Source of the DNA: Tetranychus cinnabarinus
Lineage: Eukaryota; Arthropoda; Arachnida; Trombidiformes; Tetranychidae
Direction: 5' to 3'
Assembly (NCBI GenBank): GCA_022266195.1
Contig: WHVY01000004.1
Location: 5,411,501 to 5,475,500, forward strand
Length of the DNA stretch: 64,000 nt
The notes beneath the pieces are model-generated. The model had not been told where the DNA came from. It did no database searches and saw only the letters and a list, made by a program, of their open reading frames with translations. A program made the position numbers and the translations under genes. Positions 52,591 through 64,000 of this stretch are shown piece after piece. How positions within the stretch are numbered: position 1 is the first letter of the stretch; every line of letters starts with the position of its first letter.

Positions 52591-52609
52591 CGTGGCTCAT
52601 TCCTATTGG
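52591..52609 (-). promoter_or_regulatory. ER stress element (ERSE) of BiP
   Basis: Read on the BiP strand: CCAATAGGAATGAGCCACG, an exact CCAAT-N9-CCACG. This is the consensus bound by NF-Y and ATF6 upstream of ER chaperone genes. Further CCAAT boxes lie within 60 bp on both strands, one with a degenerate second half (CCAAT-N9-ACACA). Confidence 0.85.
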
Positions 52610-54083
52610 CTCTTTAACCAATCCAATGTGTCTCCTTCTGATTGGCTGGTTAGAAGGGAAAAAACACTTTTTTCCCCAATACTTGCACCTTGAGAAGAAG
52701 TAGTGACATCTATCCATTTATTCAGACCTCATTTTCATGTCAAATTAATGTAATCAAGTAAACTATCAATTCAATTTCATCATCTGTTTACCTTTGTTTT
52801 CATTTATGCTGACGTTGATTTAAAATTGCGGGTTCAAAACATTCAATTTGCTTAGAACAATCAAGGCTTTCAATATTTATAAATAAATTAACCAAACTTT
52901 AACACTCGATGTGATGTTTTCGTTTTTTGGATGAGAATTGTTTGTTTGAAATGACAACTGTTTTTGGCGTCTAACCATCATTATTTGCGTTTTTTATCGA
53001 CATTTTTTTAGTTGACAGTTTTTTTTATCGAGTCAGTGCCCGGTTGATCGAATATTTGAAGCTAATTTGAGATCGATTTTGAAATGATCCAAAAATTATT
53101 GTCGCTCCATAAGGCAGTTGGCTTTTTGTGTGTACTTTTCATCTATTCATATCCTTATGTATCTAATTCAAGCTAAATAGTTATCATTTAATGCAATTTC
53201 AAACTCAACTTTCACTTCAGTAATGTATTTGATTATTCTTAGTTGATCCATTCATTGATCATTCAAGTTGCTGCATCTGTTACAAATATGATGTTCAGTT
53301 ACGCTTTTTTAAAAATACTTTAATACTGATTGCAATTTACATGTTATGATAAAAACAATCGAAATCTGAATGTTCAAGATGAATCGAGAAATGTGATATT
53401 GTTTCATTGCCAAGTATTGTCGTTCATTCCAGATTAAACTTTGATTAGGTGTTGATTGAAAAGAGTCAATGATTGTTAAATTCTTGATTGCTTGGGAAAA
53501 TTCTTGAATTTTCTAGGCAATCGGTTAACCCAACAATCTGTTTAAATATCTCAGTTGAACTTTTCAGATAAATTGTTGACTATTGGCATTGGCTATAAAA
53601 GGTTAAACCGTTAACAAATCAATGAATTTTAATTGTTATTCAATACAATCAATGAAATAATCTATTCCATCAAGAGTAATACGCTTAGCCGCAATTGAAA
53701 TTAGCGCGAGATGGTAACCAAGATGCGGCTTTGTTAATTTCCGCCAGAAACTAATCACGAAACAATTTTAATGATATTGATTCAATAAATACAAATTAAT
53801 ATGCGATGCTAAATAAACTAAGTAGTCATTTAAATGCATTTTGATTTCTTATTCATCGTGTATTTAATGCGATTGTTTACGATAGTAAAATTTAAGTGTT
53901 CGATTAATCGATATTTCTTTCAACATAAACATTTGTTAAAACCCATTTAGACACATGTTTTACATATGAAGCCCTCGTTTTGTCTGTTTACATCATATTT
54001 GGTTTTTTTTAGTAAAGAGTCTCCTAGACTTATTCCCTGATTTTTTGGTTTTTACTTTGATGTGAACTTATTTTGATTAGATA
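52610..54083. other. intergenic between divergent BiP and RPC7
   Basis: About 1.5 kb with CCAAT boxes at the left end. An acceptor-like TTTTGATTAG just before the RPC7 ATG suggests a 5' untranslated intron. No gene seen. Confidence 0.5.
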
Positions 54084-54892
54084 ATGTCCCGTGGCCGTGG
54101 CAGAGGAGGTCGAGGCTTTACATTTAACCTAGAATCCATAGGTATTGGTAAAGGAGAGCAATTACCGGCTCCAAGTCTCGCTCCTCCACCTTTATATCCA
54201 AGTCTACCTGTTAAGCCAGAGCCTATCATTCCTGGTGACAATGATAATTATAATTATTTGCATGATGTAAAACAGTCATTGATTTCATCATTTAGATCAT
54301 CAAAATACTTCGTAGTTCCTCCTAAAGTTAAAACAACGGTTCAAAGATACTCGGACAAATTTGATGCTGCCAACACTCTGACAACAAGTTCAGACTTAGA
54401 TTCTCTGGGTAAGATGAATTCAATTTTTTTCACAATCTTTGCACACACTAAATTATGGAAGTAGTGATTTATAATATGTTACACCTTTGTTTTGCAGATT
54501 GGAGATTGTTTCCAGAGGAACTCAAGCCAACTAAAAAGATTAGAAAAACTAAACTGGTGAAAACACTGGGACCTGATGATGTAGATCAGTTGTTGAAAAA
54601 GATGGAAGAGTTGGAAGAGACGGGAGAAAAAAGTCCGAAATCTGAAAAGGATGAAAGTGAACCAGAAGGTGAAATCGATTCAGATGAGGGTGAAAAAGAT
54701 GAAGAAGAAATCGAAGAAGTAAGTAACATTAAATGTGAACTCAACTAACTTGATAAATTTCAACTGCTAAATGTTTTTTTAAATATTCATCTATTCCAGG
54801 ACACTGATTATGCTCGAAATTACTTCGATAATGGTGAAAATTTCCTTGAAGACAACTCTGATGATAATTTGGACGAAGGACCAGTTTATTGA
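54084..54892 (+). CDS. POLR3G-like: RNA polymerase III subunit RPC7
   Basis: Exons 54084-54408, 54498-54718 and 54800-54892 join to 212 residues. The start is MSRGRGRGGRGFTFNLE, the typical Arg/Gly-rich N-terminus of POLR3G/RPC7. A middle region carries the YSDKF segment and DWRLFPEELKP. A charged region (KKIRKTKLVKTLGPDD) leads to an acidic tail, ending in DNLDEGPVY, close to the EGPxY end of the family. RPC7 belongs to the RPC3-RPC6-RPC7 subcomplex, which helps Pol III open promoters of tRNA and 5S genes. Introns are 89 and 81 bp. Length matches the family (about 220). Confidence 0.9.
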
Positions 54893-55554
54893 AGGACACT
54901 GAAGAATGACACAATCCGTGCATATATTGCCATACAAATAAAATGATAGTTATTACCATAATACTCAATTTCAACACTAAACAAGTTGAATTTGTTTGCC
55001 TATTCAATCAATTGAATACTTTATCATTACCAATCCATTCTATGAATATTGACTCATCCGGCTATTATCTATTTGACGGGAATCATCCATGATTACATTT
55101 CTAGGAAGTGACCTTTTTTACTGTTGAATGGGAAATTATTGTTTATTTAATCGACTACTTATTTAAATACATCAACAAATCAAAAATGGGTGTATTCATA
55201 GATATCTTACTTTAAAACCCAAACTGTTAGCTATTATGTCACCTTTGTCATCATCATCAACATCATCATCTTCAAATTCATAAGCTCAACGGAAATTAAT
55301 CATGTCATGGCTCATTTCACATCTTTCACCATTCACTTCTTTACACCTTGACACCACTATTCATGTTCATTTGTAAAAACTGATGTAAAAATGGGTTTTC
55401 AAATTTCAATTGTCCTCTCATTTTTGTTAATTACTATATCGACGAGAAGAAATACCATTTTAATTTGTAAATCACATTTCATCTCCATCTGTCTTTCCAT
55501 CATCCCTGATTTAACTTCTCTGTCCAATAAATCTATCTCTTTATCAACTAAGCA
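54893..55554. other. intergenic
   Basis: RPC7 3' region and upstream region of the CUB gene. A CATCATCAT-rich patch lies near 55245-55272. No gene seen. Confidence 0.5.
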
Positions 55555-58500
55555 ATGCTTTCTCGACTATCCAAAATTCAAATTGTTACTCTTGTATTGT
55601 GTATGATTGTGTATATTGGCAATTCCAGTGATCGAGGAAAAAGAAGTATGTTAAATTCAAATTATTAATTTGCTTATCAATTTCAAAATTACAAAGTAAT
55701 TTTCTAATTGTTGACTATTTCTCTGAAACACTTTGGGTTATTTGATTATTCTAAATTTCTAAAGCTCTTTGGAATCTTTTTGGTGGTCCAGGAGTCGGTG
55801 GTGGTGTTGGTGGCGGTGGTGGAAATGGCCTTTCATTACCTTTTCCTTTACCCTTTGGTCTTGGCGCTCACAATATGAGGAACCCGGCTTATCCATTCTT
55901 CCCAAACTCCGTCTCTGACTGTCCAACTGGCGATGGCAATCGAACTGGCATTTGTGTACCCAATTCATTTGAATGTCGACGCCGAGGTGGTCGAGCATTA
56001 GGAAATTGTTATGCTACTCCAATCAGTGGCTCTGGCGGTAACCAAAGACCCGACAATAGTGGGATAGGTTTTGGTTCAGGCTACAATCCTGGTATTCCCG
56101 TTGGTGTTTGTTGTTTCCGTGAGTTTGTCATCCTTCATCATACTAATACCAATTCTAATTCTAATTGATTTCATCGTGACAAAATCAAAATCAACATAAA
56201 ATTTTTGTCTGTAGCCAAGTCTCATAATAAACTCAGGTAAACAAAAAACAAAATACAATTCTCTCAATCCAAATTGATCCAATTTTTCCTCTCGGGGTTA
56301 GCGATTTATCTAGTCTCAATCAAGCTCAAGAAACATCTTAATTATACACAAAATAATGCATCTTCATCATGTTAATGACTGTGAATATTGTGAAAAGAAC
56401 CTCTCAATATCTTCTTTACTTTCAATCACTCAAGTTAAATTAATTCAGAGTAATATTAATACTCAATGATGACTATCGTGACTATCGTTAAATCACATCT
56501 TTAATCATTCTTGGTTTGCAGTAACCAAACCTATCAAAGACAGTTTTTTTGTGAATTTCAATTAATTGTTACACGATTCAGCAGATATCAATAATGATGT
56601 TGATGATTTGTTCAGTAGATAGACTGTCAATAGATAGGCTTTATAAAGGCCAAAAAAAGTAGTCCACGTATTAATAATAATATACTAATCTGTATCAGGT
56701 TATCTTTAAATTCACGTAAACAATTTCAAGTTAAACTTGTTGAATTTGGTTGAAAAACGATTGGTTTTACCACTAATACTCATTCAAAATAACCACTTTT
56801 TTTCATCGTGTAACTTTATTAACTCACATTCATCATTTTTGTTGATCTGTTTTCATCGTCTTTAATAATCACTCACTAAAGCTTTTCAAAAATCATCTCT
56901 ATTTCATGAAAAAAACATCAACATTATCAGCGTTGTTGATCACGAATACATCTAAGACTTATTAACCGGTAACCAATCGACCTGGATACACCTTTTTTAA
57001 AATCTGTCCCAACTCAACTTGATAGCCAATCTTTTTGTTATTGTTTGTTGTTGTTATTATATGATTAGTGATGATGAATCAAATATCTTATTTCATTCCA
57101 ATCATTTGCTTTTGCTTATGAACCAAAAATTAAACAGCTAAACTATTACATTAGATGAACATGATTAAATCAACTTTTGCCTCATTATTATGGTTAGTTA
57201 ATACAGAAAATGAATGATTGACACGTTGTTGTTTTCGCATTGTTCACATTGTTATTCACGTTGACCCCACTTCACTTGACTCTTTGCTTTCAAATGTACA
57301 TTTAAGGTAACCTTTTTAATCAATGGTTATAGAGAGATTTTAAAGTTACCTTTAAAATATACATGATGATGTTGATGATGAGAATAGCTTGAAAGATGAA
57401 CAAAAGAAGAGAAAATGATTTATCTCTTCTCTTTTAAGCCATTTCAATCTGGACTACTGTTTTTAACGGTTACCATAATAAATCAAAGTATGATGAAAAA
57501 AAAGGTGAAACTGGCAAACTGATTAAATGTAAAGGCTGGAAACAAATAAAAAAATTGAACTTAACAACAAATCATGATGAGGGTAAAACGGAAAAATCAA
57601 TTTACACTTGAACAGTAGCAGTTGATTGAAAAGGTAGAGTCCAGTCCACAAAAAGGGTGAAATGAGTTGAAATCATTTTCCAGTTAGCTTGATTGGGTTT
57701 ATTGTTGGTTCGCAATTTACAAATTACAAGAAACTAATGCGATCATGGCTGATCGAAAGTTTCTTTTAACCACCCATGCTAACTGTCTTTTCACGGTAAT
57801 GTCCACCACCCAATCTAACACATTCGCCAAATCAACTAAATCAAACACCACTTTTTGTCCACCACTTTCATTAACCACTTTAGAGTGGCTTTTTTGCATT
57901 ACATTTACAAACACTTTTTCTTATAAGATTATCCACCACCCAAATCCACCAAATTTTTGACCACTTTTTGAGATATGATGACGATTAATAGTGGACATGC
58001 TAGATGGTGTAAAAGTGGTCAAGATGGTGGTGGACAATTTTGTTGAGAAAAGTCTTTTTGTTGATGTTGTTTTGCTTGATTTGGTGGATGTGTTGGATTG
58101 AGTGGTAGACATTATGGTAAAAAAAGCCTTTCTTTACTCTTTACTCAAATGACAAATTTTTACATAAAATCCTGGTCAAACAATGAAACATCAACCCGAA
58201 TAACAAAAAAGTTTTTCCCCCTCTCTCAATGTTATTGGATACGGATTCTACATTTTTTCCCCCATTCTCTATTTTCATGAATTTCTCAGAGGTCATGAGA
58301 TTCTGAGGTTAGGTTTTCTATTTTTCGTCGTTGTAGTTGAATCAGGGCTTTCAGACTGTGTAATTTTTTTTCTTGGAACCCGCTCCGTTTAGCCACAATA
58401 TTGACGCAAAAATTTGATACTTTGATTTTATATATTGTATGTATAGATGTATAGATGTATAGATCTTTTTAGCCAAAAATTATAATTCATTTTTAACTAC

Positions 58501-60278
58501 AACAATGTCGATCTCATCAAAACAATTTACTGTTCAATTCCCAGTCACCATTTTTACCTCTACAACGATTAAAAAACAAAAACATTGAGAAACATCGAGG
58601 GAAAGTTTATTAAGTTCAAAACACTGTGATGATCATTTATTTTAATTATCATGCGTGTGAAATTCACATGAGACTTGGCACGTGTTAATTAGTATATTTA
58701 CATGATTGTAATAATTATTCAGTTTTAATAAACACCCTTTTATAACCAAACCACTTTTCCTTAATATGCTTTTGTTTCAATTTCCCACTTTTTTTCTCTG
58801 CCTTTTTACTGTGACATCAAAGTTCAAGTAACATGTGGTGGATCAATCCTTTACAATGGTACTTATTTTCGCAATCCAAATGCTCCATCGCCTTATACTG
58901 ATTCTCGGCCTTGTTCAGCCCAGATTAGTAACCTTAAACCAGATATCTGTCAACTTAGGTTAGACTTTTTAATCTTCAGTTTAGCCCAACCAACGCAAGG
59001 TGAATGCGATAAGGATAGATTTGTTGTTAACGGACAAATACAAAATGATGTTATTCCTCCAATGTGTGGGGTTAACTCTGGCCAACATAGTAAGTCAACT
59101 TTCCGTTTTTAATATTGATTAATAACTTATCTGTTTAATTATATTCGTCTAATGATTATTATAAATATTTCTTGCCCTTTCGTTTAGTATATATTGATGT
59201 TGCTGGTACTTCAGGGCCTGTGAGTTTAAATTTCATTACAACTGGCCACCGGAGTAGACAATTTGATGTCAGAGTTACCCAAATACAATGTCACTCTCCG
59301 TATAGAGGTTAGTTATTTTATATTGTAAACATTTATTATTGATTTAATGGTTCGTTGAAACAAATCAACACTAAATATAAATTGTGTAATAATCTTGAAA
59401 TTGGCCCTTTTCTTGCCTTAAGTAAAATCTAACCTTACATTAAACACACATTCAGTGAATAATTTGCTTTAACAGCTTTCACATTTTACATTCGGTAAAC
59501 CATTAAAATTGATTCGTTTATGTTTATGCTAATTTCATTTATCAAATTTTTCTTTGCCTGTATTTTAGCCCCTGCTCATTGTTTACAGTATCATTATGAT
59601 GTTGTTGGTCGTATAATGTCGTTAAATTTTGACCTTTATAATGATGGAAACACTTATTTCAATAATCTGGATTATACTATTTGTTTTCGCAAAGAACCAG
59701 GATTTTGTACAATGACTTATTCCGTTCCTTCTGAACGTGATCCAGATGAAGAACCAGAGATCACCAAGCCTCAAAGGCCTGGCTCTGTCTTCCGTTACTT
59801 TGAAATTCAACCAGAATCTAAAACATCTGAAGCTCCTGGAGCCGGTATTGTTAAATGTCCCTCGGATTATTTAATGCTTGGTGGTATAAGATTTTGTGGT
59901 GGAAGACTTAATGCTAATGTTTTCTCTAATAATCCCTCCGGGGATACTGAAGTAACAGGTTAGTAAACATAATTTATCAATTGATTGGTACAAAATTTAA
60001 TCGGTATTAAGCTGCTTACTTACTGTTACTTGTTGCTTACAAGTTTCCATAATTTGTTGAATAGTTCTTCGATCATATCTGCATGGACATTCACAATTCT
60101 CAACTTTTATTCAGTCTTTCCTTGAAACAGTAAAGGACTAAACAATATTTTCTTTTCATTTTATCTAACAGATAATAGCACTGGCCCCATCTTTGCGAGG
60201 TTTGTTAGTGACGGAAAAGAAGTTAAGAGAGGATTTTTCCTGAGTTATCGAATGAACCCATGCTTTATTGGCGGATAA
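55555..60278 (+). CDS. secreted CUB-domain protein, six exons
   Basis: Exons 55555-55645, 55765-56118, 58823-59089, 59188-59307, 59569-59958 and 60172-60278, all joined in phase 1, give 442 residues. A signal peptide (IVTLVLCMIVYIG) is followed by a Gly-rich stretch, then a Cys-rich motif (CPTGDGNRTGIC, EC, NC, GVCCF) common in arthropod secreted proteins. Then come two CUB-like parts: one from VTCGGSILYNGTYFRNP to VTQIQC, a second from CLQYHYDVVGRIMSLNF to the end. CUB domains are extracellular binding modules; the partner is not evident. Constant phase-1 introns fit module-built extracellular genes. Intron 2 is 2.7 kb and carries a repeat shared with 27178-27643. No protease domain follows. 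Confidence 0.85.
56119..58822. other. large intron of the CUB gene
   Basis: 2.7 kb, far larger than the other introns of this gene (82-261 bp). It contains the dispersed repeat at 57724-58446. No nested gene seen. Confidence 0.6.
57724..58446. repeat. dispersed repeat, long copy
   Basis: Similar to 27178-27643 at both ends. The first half is an imperfect palindrome: the part from about 57787 (TTTTCACGGTAATGTCCACC) is complementary to the part ending about 58122. It is rich in CCACC words on one side and GGTGG on the other. The second half is the shared tail with CAGAGGTCATGAGATTCTGA. No transposase, so it is a non-autonomous fold-back element or part of one. Confidence 0.75.
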
Positions 60279-63200
60279 AATTAAGAAACTGACTTACCAA
60301 TTTTCAAGTTTATTTTCCACGGAACAAAGGACACAATTTAATGGCAATTGATTGAAACCATTTAGATTAAAGTATATTTTGATGTAACCAGTGATATTGA
60401 CTTTTTGTTTTCAATTTTTTCAAACCTGTCAAACAATTTCAAGGTTCAAGACCAAAAGTTAAGTTAATTTATCTCCTTATTGATAAATGACGTAACCTTT
60501 GATTGTTTCATGAAATACAAAACAAATTACAATGAATGAATAGCTACTTAAATCATGTTTATCAATTCATTCAAATCATCAATACAACTATTGGCCAGTG
60601 TGGTCTTCCAAGTGGAAAAGATTTTCTAATGAGATTCATTTCTTTTTGCTGTAAACTGAAGGCACAAACAATTCAATTATCACAATTGTAAACCAAAGAT
60701 GTTAATGATTACCTTGATAATGGCCTTAATGATAATCACTGCTTTTCAATCTTGAAAATTGAAAGCAAAATGTATAATAATGCAATGCATCATGAAAAGA
60801 AAAATCCAACATGCTGATGGACAAGAGCTGTCAATGTTAAACACAAGTTGAATAGAAACACCTTTTTGTAGATTAATTAATCAACATGAGTTTATCATAA
60901 ACATTCAGATCTAACAAGTGTTTTTAATCAAAGGCAGTTACACAAACTGTTAAAGGCCTAAATCAAGAGGTGAACCTCAGTTTTGGAGCCAAATTTAAAA
61001 TGTAATTATCTTGTTTTAATAATAATTGGTTTGTTATCTAAAGTAAATAAACACTGATACTATGAAAGAACCAGCTTTTTAATCAACTTCCTATCGTTTT
61101 CCTGGTTAGAAATAGATGAAACAGATTAAAATATGCTTTTAATTGTTATGTTTTACCATTGTAAACATTAAATTGTTTAACCACATTAATTAGTATTTAT
61201 TTAAGCCCAACTGAGTGGTTAACCCTAAACTAGAAACAAAACGATGAGAAAAGGAAACAAAAAGTTCAAATCTGATAATGATTAACGCTAAAAGGGAAAC
61301 AATTAGCTTACAGTAATTAACATTATTTCCATGATTGTTGACATCATTATAATTTCCGATTTACTCGTTAAAGAGACAATACAATGAACGTTTAATTTGT
61401 GATCAAAATTAATAGATCAAACAAACTTAAACAATAAATAAGCTTAAAAATGTGAGAAATTGATTCAATTGTTCTGCAGTCTTTTCAAAATCCAATCAAT
61501 TTGATCACAATTCATTTTTAAAGACAAATTTAATTTTTCTTTTTTGATTGATTTAAATTTAACAAGTGAATTAATCTTTTTCATCATGCTTTTTACGCTT
61601 TATAATACATTTATAAGAATATAATTGAATCTATTTATAAGATATTAATATTAATAGCATTTATAAAGATTATACATAATTTATTTCTTTTGGTATAAAA
61701 TATAACTCTTTTTCATGTAATTCAAGTAAGGCAAAGGTGATCGTCAGTTTTGAGACTTACAATCAAAAAAAACAATCAGTTTTACATTCACAATCAACAA
61801 GTTAATTTCATAAAACTGGTAAGGACAGGGTAATCAGTAAAAAATATTGTAGTTGAAAATTTCCTGGTAAAAGCATAACGTTTTTCAATAAAGCTTGATA
61901 AACATAAAAATCATCTTCTTGTAACGAGTATAATGATGAACAATTAACAAACATTATCATTATCATTAATATTAATGCGTAATGTTTAGCTAGTTACTTT
62001 GATTTAGGAATAGAGAAGACAAAGAAATGTGGATCAATTTGTTTATACTTGTCGATGTTGTTGGTATTATTGTAGTCAATGATGATTATGATAATGATGA
62101 TCAAGATGAATCAGCTGAATTGTGATGAACGGTTATCAAAAATAGAGATAGGGTGACTCAGATGCTTGATTGTCATACTATTAATAACAATTAAAGTTTC
62201 ACGGTTTCAAGTTAATCGGTTGCCAATCCAAATGGCTGTTTACCTTTTGAATTAACCATTAACTTGGGTTGATGTTTGATTCATATTATATTCCGAATGT
62301 CAGAATGATAATGATAAGTGATCCGAGTTGAAATCGACTGAGAGAGGAAAAAAACGAGGAAAGATTGACGGGTGGCTGATGGAATTGAAGCCAAATAATT
62401 GTTAGCTATTAACAGGAATGATCAAACTTGACCCTTTCTCTTGAGTTTGATGTTTTGTTGATTAAACGTTGGATATTAAATGGGAGTTCAGTTTGCTCAA
62501 CCGTCACCAATGCAAGTGTTAACTTGTTTGATGAGATCAAAATCCTTTTCCAGGTTCAGTCAAAACCTTTTTTTCCATCCAATGTTTTCCCTTTTAACTC
62601 TTGATGCGACTTTTCCTTCTCCTTCTTTCTAGTTATCATTATTTAATCTCATAAGAAACGTTAACTTGTAATATTAAATTATCAGCGGCAATAAATAATC
62701 CCTTTTTGTACTCATAAAGGTCTGTATTGCAAACTTTACCCCAATTGTCCTGTTGAATTGCTTTATTCCACGCATTCGATGTTGTCATTAACTTGTTAAA
62801 TTTGATGACGACTATGGTGTTAATGATGACAATGCATTGAATTTTGATGATGGTGATGATATCTATTAAAAAAAGTCTTGAGACTAGAGTGTTGTTGATG
62901 GTCTAAAGATGATAAAGGTGAACAATGGTAGAGAATCATCTTGAACGTTATTATTTGTATTACTGGTTGTGACTTTTGGAAATTTGAGGGAAAACCAAGA
63001 GATGAAGATAACTTATTACTGGACGAAGAAATAAAAAGGGCATTTATATGCTTGGTCCAAGCTGTTGGAAGTTGTCATTTGTTTAATTCAGAGTGTTGAA
63101 CATCTTTTCTGAAGAGGAAGATGCCATGGTAATAACAATGATAATGGTGAAAGGATGAAAAGAATTAGGTAGTAGCCAGAAAGACCTTGAAGTTTGGCAG

Positions 63201-63703
63201 CTCAAAGCTTGTATCCAAGAACCAAACACAATTTGAACAATGAGATCATGGAAGTATTGAAATAAGGTCACTTTGAGAGCTTAGCACCAAGGATATATCT
63301 CATCATTATCATTGAAAAATAAATAAAAACTTTGTTAAGGAGAAGGAAAGGATGAGTTGTTTGGTTCGTTTCCCTTTTTTGAAGCTTGGAAAGCTTCTTT
63401 AATTGCTTGTTTTTTCCTTCTGTTTACATTTTTTCTCCTCTCCTTTCAAAAGCAATAATCAACCAAAATCATCTCATCACCAAAGACTAATTTCTTTGCA
63501 CCCTCTCTCAACAAATAAGTATTCTCTTCATTTCCTTCGTTCTTTTATCCTCATCAATGGAGTAACTGGGCCAGAACCATCATTGAAAAGAACCAAATCA
63601 ATGAGTTAGAATGTAATAAGAATAGTGACGATGTCGATGATGAATCTGAATTTAAACACTTCCTGTAATCTAAGGGACTGGGATAATCAGCGGATAAGTT
63701 AAC
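60279..63703. other. 3.4-kb intergenic region, no gene seen
   Basis: AT-rich, with GATGATG-type runs near 62050-62110 and 62800-62870. I found no frame with coding character, no RNA gene and no repeat boundary. Confidence 0.5.
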
Positions 63704-64000
63704 CTTTATTGTCCCACGTGTACTGTGCACTTCTCCAGATTCCATTGTGATAGTGAGATCCAAGAGAAAGTCAACGCCATCTGAGCCTTGAGAATTCCAT
63801 AGCTGAGCAAAAGAGACTGGGACTCGCCAAAATGCTCGTAGTCCAGTTGAGTTGAATAACGGAGATGCTTCCACAGATCCAAGTTGATAATCTTCAATGG
63901 ATAATGACGATGAAACATCGGTATCGTCAAAGTCACCAGGATTATTTAAAGCTCCAACACATCGAGGATTTAAAGTTGAATCAAGGCGACAACGAAGAAG
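63704..64000 (-). CDS. partial exon of an unidentified protein, cut by window edge
   Basis: The minus strand is open from the window edge through CRLDSTLNPRCVGALNNPGD, then FRVPV-like AFWRVPVSFAQLWN and VDFLLDLTITMESGEV, to a donor-like AAAG/GTTAAC after 63704. Without a splice it would continue to a stop at 63554. Balanced composition, paired Cys and alternating hydrophobic strands suggest an extracellular or lumenal beta-rich domain. I do not recognise the family with confidence; a tectonic-like ciliary protein is one weak possibility. Confidence 0.55.

Noticed and set aside
57745..58280. Short ORFs inside the large CUB intron
   Set aside because: They fall on the palindromic repeat shared with 27178-27643; composition reflects CCACC/GGTGG repeats.

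Overview
The window looks like nuclear DNA of a small-genome arthropod, most likely an acariform (spider-mite-like) chelicerate. It is AT-rich, genes are close together, many introns are only 40-120 bp, and there is a lineage-expanded cluster of gustatory-receptor-like chemoreceptors of the kind known from Tetranychus. The species assignment is inference. The coding calls rest on reading frames, splice sites and recognisable protein families.

Bases 1-38200 are an accessory, fast-evolving region. It holds about a dozen copies, on both strands, of one chemoreceptor family with a fixed structure: one long exon, then three short exons separated by phase-0 introns. Only three copies look essentially complete (28050-29766, 33038-34946, 36446-38182). 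One more (1454-2925) lacks a recognisable start. The others are truncated, frameshifted or broken by transposons. Two very young LTR retrotransposons sit among them. Element A (7289-12052, minus strand) is a Ty3/gypsy element with one 1290-codon ORF, inserted inside a receptor coding sequence with a 5-bp target duplication. Element B (16428-26944, plus strand) is an errantivirus-like element with apparently identical LTRs, a 2571-codon gag-pol-env ORF, and an extra spliced gene on the opposite strand coding for a BED-type zinc-finger protein. Several short inverted-repeat elements (697-1251, 4696-5442, 13797-14380, 29316-29480, 38289-38664) and a dispersed repeat (27178-27643 and 57724-58446) complete the mobile fraction.

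Bases 38200-64000 are mostly conserved housekeeping genes: a class IA PI 3-kinase catalytic subunit (minus), a BRCA1-like RING protein (plus), a Met/Pro/Gln-rich secreted protein (minus), DDRGK1 of the ER UFMylation machinery (minus), the ER chaperone BiP/HSPA5 with a perfect ER stress element upstream (minus), RNA polymerase III subunit RPC7 (plus), and a secreted CUB-type protein in six exons (plus). An incomplete gene runs off the right edge (minus). DDRGK1 and BiP, both ER proteostasis genes, are adjacent and co-oriented.

The most unusual signal is at the level of DNA words. Each LTR element carries its own 8-bp word reiterated through LTRs, leader and coding region: GAGATCTC about 23 times in element A, GGTCTGAC about 33 times in element B. 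The words occur in several reading frames and, for the asymmetric word, on both strands, which suggests selection on nucleic acid rather than protein. Together with the antisense zinc-finger gene of element B this could be an element-specific recognition or anti-silencing system. All counts were made by eye.
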